DNA of 64,000 bases. It comes from Cornus controversa. Its lineage: Eukaryota > Streptophyta > Magnoliopsida > Cornales > Cornaceae. The stretch's first letter is position 1. Each line of letters opens with the position of its first letter. Position numbers and translations under genes: made by a program. Below are positions 32,870 to 45,090 of this stretch, piece by piece. The stretch spans positions 48,285,755 through 48,349,754 of the forward strand of contig CM048853.1 of the NCBI GenBank assembly GCA_026545225.1, read 5' to 3'. The notes under the pieces are model-generated. The model was not told where the DNA came from, did not search any database, and was given only the letters and a program-made list of their open reading frames with translations.

Positions 32870-33903
32870 ACAGAAAGCATTGAAGGCATTGCCCTCGACA
32901 TGCAGTTGTCAAAGGAAGATAGGGGAGCTGAAAAAGAAATTGGTTTAGAAAAAGCAAAAGATCTTTCGGATAAATCAACATTGCTCTACAAAAGCAATTG
33001 GTTGAAATGGCATCATCAAGGCTTTTCCTCTTGGATAACAGATTCATCTTCCACGTCAAATGAAGATGACATACAAACGGATGCATTTTCAAGGATGCAC
33101 AATCTAAGACTACTCCAACTTAATAATGTAAGGCTCACCATAAACTACAAACAATTTCCTAAGAAGTTGAGATGGTTGTGTTGGCGTGGATTCTTTTTAA
33201 AATTTATACCTACTGAGTTTTCTCTGGAGACTCTGGTTGTTCTTGAGATGCAAAATAGCAGCTTGAAACAAGTTTGGAAGGGAAAAAAGGTATAATATTA
33301 AGTTCTCTTTCAATTTTATTTCTTTCTTTTATTTTCTTTGGAGATTATTAATAGCTAATTTCCTACTCTTTTTTAACAATTACTCAAATCATTGAAAGTC
33401 CTCAATTTCAGCCATTCCCATGGCCTTACAAGTACGCCTGACTTCTCAAACGTCCTTAATCTTGTCCCTAATCATGAGAGCTTGATTCTTAAATATTGCA
33501 CAAATTTCATTGAGGTACACGAATCCATTGGGGAATTGGGGAGACTAGTTTTGTTGAATCTAAAAGATTGCAAAAATCTTAGGAAGCTTCCATTCTCTCT
33601 GGTTGCTTAAAGCTTTTCCATTTGCCTAGAGAGCTGGGAAAGGTGGAGTCTTTGGAAATGCTCAATGCAGACCAGAATGCCATACTATTGATGACCTCTA
33701 AAGTAAGAGTATGGCTTTCACACTTGTGGTATTGACCATTGGGATCAAGAGAAATTCTAGAATCCATCAATTTTTCATGGACTTCTTTACCATGTTCGTT
33801 AACAAGCTTAAATCTTCCATGTTGTGTTGGAGCAAGAAGATTACAAGGGTATAACTGGATATCGCACCAATCCTTATTATTGTCAATATGTGGATGATGT
33901 AGA

Positions 33904-36277
33904 TGTCACACCCCGAATTTTCGAAGAGAAATCCGGGATGTGAAAAACAAGTAAAAACAAAATAAAAATAAAATAAACGAAGAAAGGGAAATCTAAAGTC
34001 TTCAAACAGTCTCTTTATACATAAAATTCTGTACAAATGCTATTACATTGGAAGATAATATTAAATATATTTCTTCCATACAAATCCTCAAAAATATACA
34101 ATATTTCAAAAATTAGAAAGAAATAAATTCTAATGGTCCCACACTGCTACCTCTTCAACCGGTACTACCAAGTTCCGTAATTGTTCCCGTATCAACAACC
34201 TAACTTGCAAAGTCTGGGAGGGGGTAACCTCAAAGCTCAACAAGGATATGCTGAACAATCTTTCATTGCCGCAGCAAGTTGACTTTTGCGTCATAATCTC
34301 AAAATAATTTAATTTATATATAAATAAGTAATACCATCCAATATAACAATTTAATCACATTATATTTAACATTAATAAATTTAAATGGACAAACATATCG
34401 GCAAGTACGAGCAACCATGTACAATCTGTTCAATTAACATGACATACTTTAAATGCACCAATTATACATCCATAAGTACAAATAAACAATTACCATTGTA
34501 CACATAAAATAATACAATTTAAATGCACAATTTAGTCAACGAACACATTTAATTGTACAGAAAAGTTAACTAGCACACACATGCACATTAACAAATAATG
34601 CACATATAAAAATACACCAATTGCATTGAAGTATCAAAACACGTGAATAAATTACAACACAATCACCTTTATCAATCACGATTTAAATTGCAAAACATAA
34701 TTTCAAATAAAGCAATTTAAATCACAATGTCTATAGTCATCAATATATATATATATATATATATAGATTTAATGCAAGTAAGTATTTAAAAATACTAACA
34801 CATCAAATTTATATATATAGATATATTTATATATATAAATTCTATACACAATAAATCACGTATGCACATATATATAAAACATACGTAAATTAAATATAGG
34901 CGAATAGGAGAAAAGAGCAAGTATTGACTTGCCTCGGGTTTTTATTCGAAAGCCCATACTATCTATTACCGCTCCAGAATCCAAAGCCTAATGAAAAGCC
35001 TCCATTTTAAATGAGATTGGGTCTATGCCCAATTTTGGTGCAGCCAACCACCAAATTCACCTTTTATTTCTTTTAAATTAATACTGAGCCTATTTTTAAT
35101 TTATGGCCCTGTCCAATTTATCAAGCCCGTCAAGCAAATTCAATTCCTCGATCTAGGCCTAATTTGAACCAGCCTAAACCAAACATAAGCAAATCCATTT
35201 CAACCCAAAACTAAGCCCAAACCATAGCCCAAACATACACTTTTGAATTTATTTTTGGTTGATCCATTTTAATTTGCCCAACCCAATATCATTCATCATC
35301 ACTGTAGCCATCACAAAGTCACCATTAGAGATACATCACCACTACCGAAACATCACACAACTGCCATTTCTAATCCAATGTTACTATGTTCACATCTACC
35401 AACCTTCACAATTTTTATGAACTCTCTCTTCCTCCATCTTGATCAGCATCCCAGCCATCTCCATAACTACCTCTACCAACACAACCAGACCCATTATCCA
35501 ATCACACAACTGCCATTTCTAATCCAATGTTACTATGTTCACATCTACCAACCTTCACAATTTTTATGAACTCTCTCTTCCTCCATCTTGATCAGCATCC
35601 CAGCCATCTCCATAACTACCTCTACCAACACAACCAGACCCATTATCCAAGCACCATGGATGGCCACATGGAGATAATCAAGAACTCAATGGATCAAGCA
35701 AATATTCAAATTTAAAATTAACTCAACAACACTAGGAAAAGCAAACCCATTACCTGAACCCACTGCGAACACACTTCCGCCATGAACACCACTACATGCC
35801 GAGCCTACCGCGACCAACCATGGCCATCGACCTCACCAACTTCAGCCGCAAAACAGCCCGCTAAAGCCGAGCCAACAGCCACCATGCCACGGCTGTCCAA
35901 CACCACCCGTAACACCACAGCAACCCATCACCTTCGGCTGCAACCACTCACAACCATACCATGGCAGCCCCCCAAGGAAGCCACCACATGCAACTGTGAA
36001 CCCAGATGACGGCAGCCACAAGCGAGCCTACCGCCGCTGCCCCCTCTCAATCTCAGCTCTTATTTCTCTCTAGCTTTCTCTCTCTAGGGTTTTTCTCTTT
36101 TTCCCTTTTCTTTTGGCCCATTCCCCTCTTTATCAACTTTCAAAAGTTATACATATATTAAAAGAAGCCCACTCCCAGCAAGGTTTCATATCTCCTGTTA
36201 ATACCACTTTCGGTCCACTAGTTTCAGCTAAAGGCATCCATCATACATTCATACATACAATATATGTATCTCATCAC

Positions 36278-36314
<37 letters not shown>

Positions 36315-36485
36315 ATTTATATATAATTATATACTTATACATATCCTCAATATTTATGTATCCATCCATATATAATTATTTATATATATCCACTATATAA
36401 ATAATTATATATATATACAAATAATATAAGCCAAACTCAAACCTAAATTAAAATTAAATAATTTTTAAATTTACGGGGTATTACA
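33904..36485 (-). mobile_element. Solo LTR inserted in the C-JID exon of TNL-3
   Basis: 2,582 bp beginning TGTCACACCCCGAATTTTCG and ending TTTACGGGGTATTACA. Its reverse complement starts TGTAATACCCCGTAAATTT, almost the start of LTR-A at 27214, so it is a related LTR on the minus strand. Flanking pentamers GTAGA and AAAGA agree at three positions; the uninterrupted sequence is visible at 1290 in TNL-1. It contains a 149-bp tandem duplication and AT runs. Confidence 0.82.
35378..35675. repeat. 149-bp tandem duplication in the TNL-3 solo LTR
   Basis: Two adjacent, practically identical copies, from 35378 and from 35527, both containing TGTTCACATCTACCAACC and CATCCCAGCCATCTCC. Translations across it are repeats of the duplication, not a protein. 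Confidence 0.9.
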
Positions 36486-36549
36486 AAAGATTTGTCACCC
36501 ACCTTTGCCATCATGATGTTGTGCTGCGTTTGAAGCTTTCCACTTATTA

Positions 36550-37015
36550 GATTATTTCCTTTTCTGGCTCTCATTACTAATTTTGAATTTGAAAATTGGT
36601 TGTGGGATAACATTTCCTACTATAACCAAATGTGAAAAAATAAGATCAAGAAAGTTTTATATTTTTTAAGTTTGTGCATGGAGAGAGTGAGGATAAATTT
36701 TAGTTCTTTGTATTTTGTTCAACTCTTAATTTTGACTTTAAAAGGGAATACATTATCTACATTTGGATCCTGAGGAATTCCACTAATACACAGACCACTC
36801 ATTTGGCCTAATGTACCAACCAGAAGCGGTATATTACACCAGCAAAATATCGCTAAGTTAGTTCAAGTGACATTCCACTTTTATTGCGGCATCCAGCGCA
36901 CGGGGGAATGATAAGGATCACCTCGCCAGGGCCCCCCACTACCGGTGAGGTGATTCCCACCGTTCTCGGTTCACAGGAGAGAATTTTGTTCCATCATCCA
37001 AATATGTGTATTTAT
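36550..37015. other. TNL-3 3' flank and a short GC-rich hairpin
   Basis: 36552..36760 is the TNL 3' flank, as after 8990. 36914..36951 has arms GGATCACCTC and GAGGTGATTCC around a GC-rich loop. No gene seen. Confidence 0.6.
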
Positions 37016-37640
37016 AAGGGTGAAATATACTCACTCCCTTTGAGATTTGTCATAACTACATTCATTTATAATTTGACAAAATTTACACTCACACTCTTCA
37101 GATTTGATGCATGATTACACTCAATGCCAATACTATTGTCTATTTTACTCCTCCATTAATTGCAAATACATTTTTAAAATCATTTTTCACATTTAAAATA
37201 CTACTTTGCCCCAACTTTTCTTTCATTACTTTTCTTTTAACCTTCAGCCACACACACACATACACATATATATATTTTTACAGGTCTAGAAATATATTGC
37301 AAATTTTATTAAATATATTTTTAATATATATTATATTACGTATTTTACTAAAAAAATAAATTTAAATTAAAAATTATACAAACTTGTAATTTTTTCAAGC
37401 TTTATGAATCTTAATGTGATTATGATTATGTATATATGAGTATGTGTATGAAGCTTTATCATCATCATATTACTATTCATAAAGTTTGAAAGAATTACAA
37501 GTATGTATAATTTGTAATTTTAAATTTAAATTTATTTTATCCTAAAATATGTAATATAACATATATTAAAATATATTTAATAAAATTTGCAATATATTTC
37601 TAGTGCTGCAAAAAAATAAATAATATATATATATACACAC
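37016..37640. repeat. Foldback element with roughly 130-bp arms
   Basis: 37286..37415 and 37475..37603 are long imperfect inverted copies (ends CTAGAAATATATTGCAAATT and its complement) around a loop of about 60 bp. Directly left, 37016..37285 is the inverted copy of the dispersed arm at 5241..5571. CA repeats occur near 37250 and 37634. Confidence 0.75.
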
Positions 37641-38238
37641 ACGTGCGATGCACATTTATTAAAAATAAATTAAAATTTTATTATAACACCTAAAACATTC
37701 AAAATTATTATAACACATCCAAACACATTAATTAAAATATTCAAAATTATTTCCATTATGTTGGTAATATAAACTGACTTGTTGAAAAAAATAAAACTAT
37801 AAGTTAATTATTATTTCCGTGAAAGGAATCAGGTATAAAATATAAGAAATCAAAAGGTATAATTCTAACCATTCGTAAATAATCTATTAGTATTCTTTTA
37901 AAAATTCTCAATATTTTATTCTTTTTATATTTCTGAGTTCTTCTTTAAATAAATTATTCTCAAGTGAAACTTATTTGATAAAAGCCACCACAAAACTATT
38001 TTTGACTACGTCATTTTTACCGTTGTCTATCCTAATCATAAAAAGAAACGATTTTCTTTTGCAACTTGTCACTTTGTCGTAAAATTCATTATCTCTATAA
38101 TTCTTACTTCAAAAAAGTAATGTGTTTTCAGTAAGTTGGGTGACAAAATATATTTTTTTAACAAAAATTAATTATAATCATGTTATATAATAAAGAAAAA
38201 TTAAATGAATATATAAAATAATAATAATAATTTAATAC
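37641..38238. other. AT-rich spacer
   Basis: No gene or boundary seen; short ATTATAACAC repeats near 37680..37715. Confidence 0.5.
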
Positions 38239-39085
38239 CTTGAATACCATTGCAGATTTTTCAATTATGTCTTCAAGTGAAAGTTTTTCAACCTCTTCGA
38301 ATAATTGATATTTTGACCTTGAAATGAAAGCATCTATGTCTTTGTCATTTACGTTTTCTTCAAACCTGTCAAAACATAACAAATTATTAGAACAATATGT
38401 TGTTGATATGTACAAATACACAGACATACAATCATTAATTAGACCTTATTATGGGTTTCATGAACAAAAAAAGTTATAATTTTTGTTTATTTTCTGTTTT
38501 ATTTTTTAATTATTGATAGTGGATTAGCTTCCACCAACCATGTCATACCAATCATGATATTCTTTAAATAAAATAAATAATTAAAACCTAATGTAAGTAA
38601 GAAGAAATAAATAATCAACCAATATCGTAATGCTTTGACTTTTTCAATTTCAATGTTAATTTGTAATGTAGATCACGGTTGTGTTTGAACCCAAACCTAA
38701 AATATAATATTATTTTTTATTTTATGTTTATTTAGATATAATAAAAATATAAAGTGAATAATCTCAATGTTGTGTGATAAGTTACCTTTGAATATATTGA
38801 TTGACAAATGTGTAACTGTGATAATAGGTCTTTCATTTATTAGCTTTATTATCAAATTTTCTTCATTCTCAGCAAGATCGTCCCACAATGTCAAAGCACT
38901 TCAACTGTTATAAAAAATAATTAGTTCAATAATTTATAATGGTAATTATGAGCATTTATGTAGTGTTGTAATGATGTACCTCATATCCATTATAATGATA
39001 TCTCACAATTTGGATGTCTTTCCATTGTTCTTCTTAGCTATGTTGAATGCAGGATATGCTTCAATAACGATCCTCAAAGCATCTA
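38239..39085 (-). pseudogene. Relic exons of an RPA70-like OB-fold protein, copy 2
   Basis: Minus strand. A 127-bp exon at 38365..38239 has an acceptor (TTTTGACAG) and a donor (CAAG then GTATT) and encodes ENVNDKDIDAFISRSKYQLF and then EKLSLEDIIEKSAMVFK. A second block at about 38895..38786 encodes LTLWDDLAENEENLIIK and ends at a GT donor. A third at about 39085..38985 encodes AYPAFNIAKKNNG then has a stop. The TLWDDLAE core resembles RPA large-subunit OB folds; I cannot tell host RPA-like from Helitron-carried RPA. No intact start-to-end frame exists. Confidence 0.5.
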
Positions 39086-41985
39086 GCGAGAGTAAAAATT
39101 ACACTTTTATATTTATATATAAGAGAAAGTATATATAAGGTGAGTAAAAAGTTAAAAAAAGAAAACAAATCACCAACATACTTGTTCAAGTCCTTGAAAT
39201 CCACAAAATTATATTTTATATTTCTAAACTTGCAACTTCAAGCTCCTCTCATAAGAATTTTATCTTAGATAATAATTCTATAAGTTTTACCGTATAGCTT
39301 TAATTTTATATTAGTATATTATTTCACACTATTACTAAAAGTATAAAGAGATTCAAAAGTTTTAGTAAATTTTTTATTTTTATAATGCATTCTTATTTTT
39401 TATTATAATATATTTATTCTATAATACATAGAAATATAATCTTTCCATAAATCTTAAACACCAAGTGTTCTTTTCTAATTCTATTTATTATTTGCCTCAC
39501 ACATTATCCCTAACAAAAACTTTTCCTATTTCAGAAAAAATAAAAATAATATTATAATTCATACTTTTATAAATTTTCTAATTTTATTTACTCTTTCTCT
39601 TACACTTCATTCCTAACACAAAATCTTCTTATTTTTAAAATTTAAATAACGTGATTAGAAAAAATAATTTACAGAGCTTCAAATCATTTAATTTAATTAG
39701 AATTCTTTTTCCTATTTCAAAAAAAATAAAAATAAAATTATAACTCTTATTTTTATAACTTTTCTAATTCTATTTATTCTTTCTCTCACACTTCATCCCT
39801 AACACACCATCTTTTTATTTTTAAAATTCAAAAAAATAAAAAATATATATTATAATTCTTATATATTGATATTTTTTCTAATTCTATTTATTCTCTCACT
39901 AACTTCATTCTTAACACAAACTCCTAAAATATAATATTATTTATTACACAGCCATTATCAATTATATATCTCTAAGTGCATTATGCATATAAAATCCAAT
40001 TATGTTATGTTAGAATTAATATTCCGAGCTAGGCACCAAAAATTTACACCAAATACGATTATATTATAGGCTGGTTATTTATGATTAAATTTGTATCTGA
40101 TTTATTAATCAGATATTCAATTCGATAACATGACTCATTACAAACGTAATTTTTTATTAAAAAATTTTGATTTCAAAAGCTAATAGCAAACAATGAGTAG
40201 AAAAAAAAGCCAATAAAAAGAACTTACATGTAAGCCGAAACGAAACTGAATCAAATGGTTGTTGATGAGATCCGAAAGGAAGAGTGATTTTATAGGTGTT
40301 TAGGATTTTGCGGGTTATAATTCTATTTTTTTTAATTTAGAAATAAAAGGAAAGAGTTTTTCTTGAGAAAGGGTTTTGTTTGGGTAATTCTATTTTTTTT
40401 TTAATTTCAAAATAAAAAAGGAAAGGGTTTTGCTTTTTTTTAATTTCAAAATAAAAAAGAAAAGGGTTTTGCTTGCGTAATTCTATTTTTTTAATTTCAA
40501 AATAAAAAAGGAAAGGATTTTACTTGGGTAGTTCTATTTTTTTAATATCAAAATAAAAAAGGAAAGGGTTTTTCTTGGATAATTCTATTTTTTTAATTTC
40601 AAAATAAAAAAAATTGTGTACTGAAACTAAAAAAATTCGTTTATCCATTTAATAGTAGTATAGATGTGTGTGTGTGTGAGTGTGTGGCTTAAGATTAAAA
40701 GGAAGTAATGGAAGGAAAGTTGGGGCAATGTAATCTTTTAAACGTGAAAAATGAAATAAAAAATGTCTTTTCAATCAATGAAAGGGTAAAATAGATAATA
40801 TATATAGTGTTGGGGTTAAGTGTAATAATGCATTAAATCTCATGAGGTGTGAGTATAAGTTTTGCCAAATTATAAATATGAGTATAATTAGGACAAATCT
40901 TAGAAGGTGTGATTGTATTTTGTCCTATTCATAATTAAGATGCCGAAGTTATTTTCACTTATATACCACTTTTTGGGCAGAAAGTTACCAACTGAGAGTG
41001 ACTTTTTAATTGAGAAACACTAACGGCTGATGATTAATTGAGAAAATCTCTCTCTCTCTCTCTCTCAACGAAAGAAACTTTAAACTATTATCTAGAAAAT
41101 AGGTAAAAATTCAACTTTTTCAAAAAAAAATCTGAAAAAATTAACTAAGAAACCTAACCACTAAAAATTATTGAATATAAAATTTCAACTCCCAATTCAA
41201 ATCCGTCTTCATCACGAATGAAGATTCTGAAATAATTAATAGGTCTTCTATAAAACAGTAAAATGCAATTTTGAGGCTCTAGATGATGGAATTTGGCCGA
41301 ATAATGGCGTATGTCATGGCAAAGCGATGAGTATTGATCATTGATCCATTTTCGATCATGTATGGGTCTTTTCGAGTCAAAACGGCTTTGTCGATACTGC
41401 AACAAAAAAGTGTCAACAAGCCCGTTTGGCTTTTGAACGGTCCAAAGGGGTCATGTAGACTTCAACAACTAGTTCTACATCATCAAATTAGATAAACGAA
41501 CAGATTTTATGAATTATAACAAATTATGAAGTTGATTGTTAGAACGAGGATTCAAATGACAATATATATATATATATATATATATAAAATAAAGGAGGAT
41601 TCATTGTTGTAATATTGCTAAAAATTATACAAATTTACAGATATGTGACGTTATGAGGCTTAATTTTGTAGAGAGTATAGCCCAAAAATTTTTATAAGCT
41701 CTGCTCTGCGCTCCTAATACATATTTGTCAAGGAAAAAAATGAATTGGTATGAAGAACATAGTACAAAAGGAAGAAGTAGGAGATTTTCATAATTGGAAA
41801 TGACTCGTGTTACCACTCCAATGGATAATAGAACCCATTTACAATTTATTTTATTGAGCGCAAAAAAAAAATGTACAGAAAAAATCAAAGCGAGTGGAGT
41901 TAATATGGAAAGCAAAGATATGGGTGTGTACGTAATGTGTGTACATTATAATTCCTAATTTCCTATTGGGAGATTGACTATGTTT
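39086..41985. repeat. Segmentally duplicated spacer, copy 2
   Basis: Aligns with 3660..6700, sharing the TCTAATTCTATTTATT blocks, the expanded 60-bp array (40310..40615), the dispersed arm (40640..40928), a TC run near 41047 and an AT run near 41563..41586. No gene. Confidence 0.75.
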
Positions 41986-41989
41986 GATT

Positions 41990-42373
41990 ATCTGGCAAGG
42001 GACCGGGGTGGGTTTTGACTTTTCCTTCCTGCAATCGTTTAACTTTTTTTGTTTCGTTTCTGTTCCGCAATCGTTTACAAAATCATTTCCAAACTCCATT
42101 TCTGAAACTGTTTAATTTTGTCCGTCCCATCCCTGCTCCGCCCCACTCTATTTATACTTTTTAATGCAAAATTTTTTATAATAATAAATCTGATACTTAG
42201 ATACATATACACCAAGTAATTTCAAATATTGCTACACCACTTTGTTCTTAATTCTTAATCTCTTACTTGTTCATAATAATCCATAATATAATAAAATTCA
42301 AAAGAAAAGTGGTGTAAATTTCAAATTCAAGTATTGTGAAGTAGAATGTTTCTTTTATATATTATATATATAA

Positions 42374-42404
<31 letters not shown>

Positions 42405-42545
42405 AAAGAAGCGGGGCGGGGATAGTACCCATCGGGATAGGATCTTATCCGGCCCCCGAATTCGTGCGGATTTCTCTCTAACCTATCCCTACCCCCGTTT
42501 CCTTAAACGAATTTTAAACGGGACAGGACAAATTGTCATCCCTAC
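41990..42545. mobile_element. Degenerate non-autonomous hAT-like element
   Basis: Inserted relative to copy 1 (near 6700). Ends AAGGGACCGGGGTGGG and GACAAATTGTCATCCCTA resemble decayed versions of the TAGGGATGGCAA termini of 43955..44538, and the interior shares GCGGGGCGGGGA and AAACGGG. No clear TSD. Confidence 0.6.
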
Positions 42546-43021
42546 GTACACATAAATGACTGTATATGTCAATAATTTTCGGGCTATGTTGGGTTGTTTG
42601 AAATTGAAGTCTTGAAATTAAAATTAAAGATCAAAATTTTTCAATCATTAACAAAAGAAAAATTTTTAAGTCATCCATTTTAATTCTAAACCTTAAATTC
42701 CATGCAATCCAACATAATGGTTCGCATGGATTAGTTGTCACTTAAAAAAAAACACAGTAAACGTAAGTCCTGAAATAAAGACCCAACAGAATTCAATTAT
42801 CTAAATATTTCTCGGAAAAGTATTCCAAAGATCTTCTTGCCGGCTTCCTCAAGTTGGAAGACAAATGGCCGACAACTGTCTCCGTAGTCAAAATTTGAAA
42901 CTTTCTTGTCTTTTAACTCCCGGTTGGGTCATTGGTTGTTTATGTCTATATAAGTTTTTGGATTTAAAATTGAAATGGTGAATTTGTTGTGAACAGTCTG
43001 GTAGGAGAACAATATTAATTA
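42546..43021. repeat. Duplicated spacer, continuation of copy 2
   Basis: Matches 6735..7128 with a short insertion at about 42705..42790. No gene. Confidence 0.6.
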
Positions 43022-44804
43022 GAATAATGATAGTAACGTAAAAGCTTTATACCCAAAATTATTACTAGATTTTTTAAACAAATGTGAGAGAATAAAACAT
43101 CATTTCTCTGTCACGTGATAAAATAAAATAAAAATACTTAAAGATCATGAAAAGAATGTGTGAATATGCTGAATGTACACATTCGCATATATACATATAT
43201 GAAAGTTCTTAGTATAACATCAATCTTGTTTCAATCTTTGTGATTTGTGATGGTAATGAAACAGAGACACTGAGTGAATTAATCAATGTATAACAAATGT
43301 GCAAAATTTGTATTAGATCCAAAAAATTATGTGGATTGATGTTGAATAACTTTTTCTTTTAAAAAATTCCCTAAACATTGCTTAAAATATTCCATGCCAT
43401 TATCCGTACCTAAAATTCTAATTTTGAGTTTTTTTGATTCTAAGACTGATTTTTATGCTTGTGGTGGAGAGATGGAGGAGTTCAACATTGGGCGTTCCTT
43501 TAGTTACCAACATAACAAGATAAAATCATTCAATCTCAAGCTTAGACATGTGTACAACGAATGAACATGTGTACAACAAATATGAAGAAAAAAAATTGAC
43601 AAATGAAAATTGATGAATTTAAGGGAAAAAAAGATTTACAGACAAAAAATGTGCATATATTTTAGACATTCGACATCAATCTTACTGCCATCTAGAAATA
43701 TACACATGTTGCGAAACTCCCTGGTGGGAGCGAGGCATATGCCTATGTATGGAAGCTCTCCAAACCACACACCACGGTAGCCATTTTCGAGCAAAAATTT
43801 TTTTTTCTCGCTTTGGCAGAGAAAATTAGTCATATTTTTCATATTTTGTTGTGGGAAGGAAAATTAGTCTTGACTTTGTCACCGCGAAATTCCCTAGAGG
43901 CGGCGTCCTATGCCCTTCACCTCTTCTGCTGTATGAAAGATACTCAATCACAGCTAGGGATGGCAATTTGCCCCGCCCCGTCGGATACCCGCCCCGTTTA
44001 AAACCCGTTTACGGAACCGTTTAAGGAAACGGGGTGGGGATGGGGTTAAAGAAAATAACCCGCGTTTAAACGGGGCGGGGACGGGGGTAAGACCCTACCT
44101 CGACGGGTACCCGCCCCGTTTAAGTATATATATATTTATACTTTTATATATATAATATATAGAGAAAATATTAAAAATGTATAAAGAAAATATTAATATT
44201 ATATATATCATACAACTATACAAGTTTATTATATATGACTCAATATTATCCATTGTGTTGCAAGTTCCTAAATGTGTGTTTTTGGTGTATATGTATCAAA
44301 ATATCATATTTATTACTATAAAAAAATTTGCATTAAAAAAAAAAATGTATAAACGGGGCGGGGCGGGACGGGGTAAGTTAAACGGTTATGGGAATAGGGA
44401 AGTCAAAACCCGCCCCGCCCCGCCCCGCCCCGCCCCGTTTATACACGGTTGCGGGGCGGGGACGGGGTAGGGAAAGTTAAACGGTTTCGGTTATGGGGAA
44501 GGCAAAACCCGCCCCGCCCCGCCCCGTTGCCATCCCTAATCACAGCCACTGTTCATCTTCAAGCAATTTTTATTTTTTTTTTATTTTTTTTTAGATAGAC
44601 GTTTGGGAAGGCGGCGTCCTATGCCCTCCACCTCTTCTACTGTATGAAAGATACTCAACCACATGCCACTGTTTATCTTCAAGCAATTTTTATTTTATTT
44701 TATTTTTTTAGGTAGAAGTTTGGAATTTTAAAAATTGACGTGTTCAAGTGACGACATGTTTGGTAACTCGTTCGAGGATTACCCGCGGTTCCCTATCACT
44801 ACTC
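43022..44804. mobile_element. 1.78-kb MULE-like element carrying a nested hAT
   Basis: Inserted relative to the paralogous site near 7128. Left terminus GAATAATGATAG and right terminus CTATCACTACTC are inverted repeats (10 of 12). Flanking nonamers TATTAATTA and TACTAATTA agree at eight of nine. The same termini flank the 168-bp MITE at 44914. The interior has a tandem duplication (about 43898..43954 with 44555, and 44611 onward) and a hAT at 43955. No transposase seen. Confidence 0.7.
43955..44538. mobile_element. Non-autonomous hAT element with GC-rich repeats
   Basis: 584 bp with termini TAGGGATGGCAA and TTGCCATCCCTA as perfect inverted repeats and an exact 8-bp TSD ATCACAGC (43947..43954 and 44539..44546), both hAT hallmarks. 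The interior is full of CCCGCCCC and GGGGCGGGGACGGGG. No transposase. The runs of GGGGC units could form G-quadruplexes. Confidence 0.93.
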
Positions 44805-44913
44805 TACTAATTAATTGAGGAGGTGATTTCCATCAGTTGACTTGACTTGACGAACGACGTTGGTTAATTATTTTAGTCGAAAGACTTGATCTCAACAGGC
44901 ATAACTTTTTCTA

Positions 44914-45081
44914 GAATAATGATATTCTGTCCTATCGGACTTAGTCCCATTTTTTTTTTATGTGAGTGGAGTGGTGGATCCTACCACATGATGTCATGAT
45001 GATGTCATGTGTGGGACTCACCACCCCACTCACATAAAACAAAAATCGGACTAAATCCGATTGGCCTGTCTATCATTACTC
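44914..45081. mobile_element. 168-bp foldback MITE with 9-bp TSD
   Basis: Nearly the whole element is an inverted repeat (ATCGGACTTAGTCC and GGACTAAATCCGAT arms). Termini GAATAATGATA and TATCATTACTC match the larger element at 43022. The exact 9-bp TSD CTTTTTCTA is at 44905..44913 and 45082..45090. The paralogous site near 48310 lacks it. Confidence 0.88.
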
Positions 45082-45090
45082 CTTTTTCTA

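Larger units (their letters stand above)
32870..36549 (+). pseudogene. TNL-3: truncated, multiply broken TNL pseudogene
   Basis: Only the 3' portion exists: first LRR exon (32870..33289, lacking its first bases), an intron, part of the main LRR exon (33381 to about 33818) and pieces of the C-JID exon (33822..33903 and 36491..36549). The TIR and NB-ARC are gone. Lesions: the intron acceptor AACAG reads AACAA at 33375..33379; a 37-bp deletion near 33597 with CATT microhomology shifts frame; the LRR jumps directly to C-JID sequence near 33820; a solo LTR splits the C-JID; another short deletion follows it. What remains still matches TNL-2 closely (SNWLKWHHQGFSSWI), so the copy is not ancient. 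Confidence 0.92.

Noticed and set aside
35378-35715. Repeated LCSHLPTFTIFMNSLF-type small proteins
   Set aside because: Two copies result from a 149-bp tandem duplication in a solo LTR; no family resemblance.
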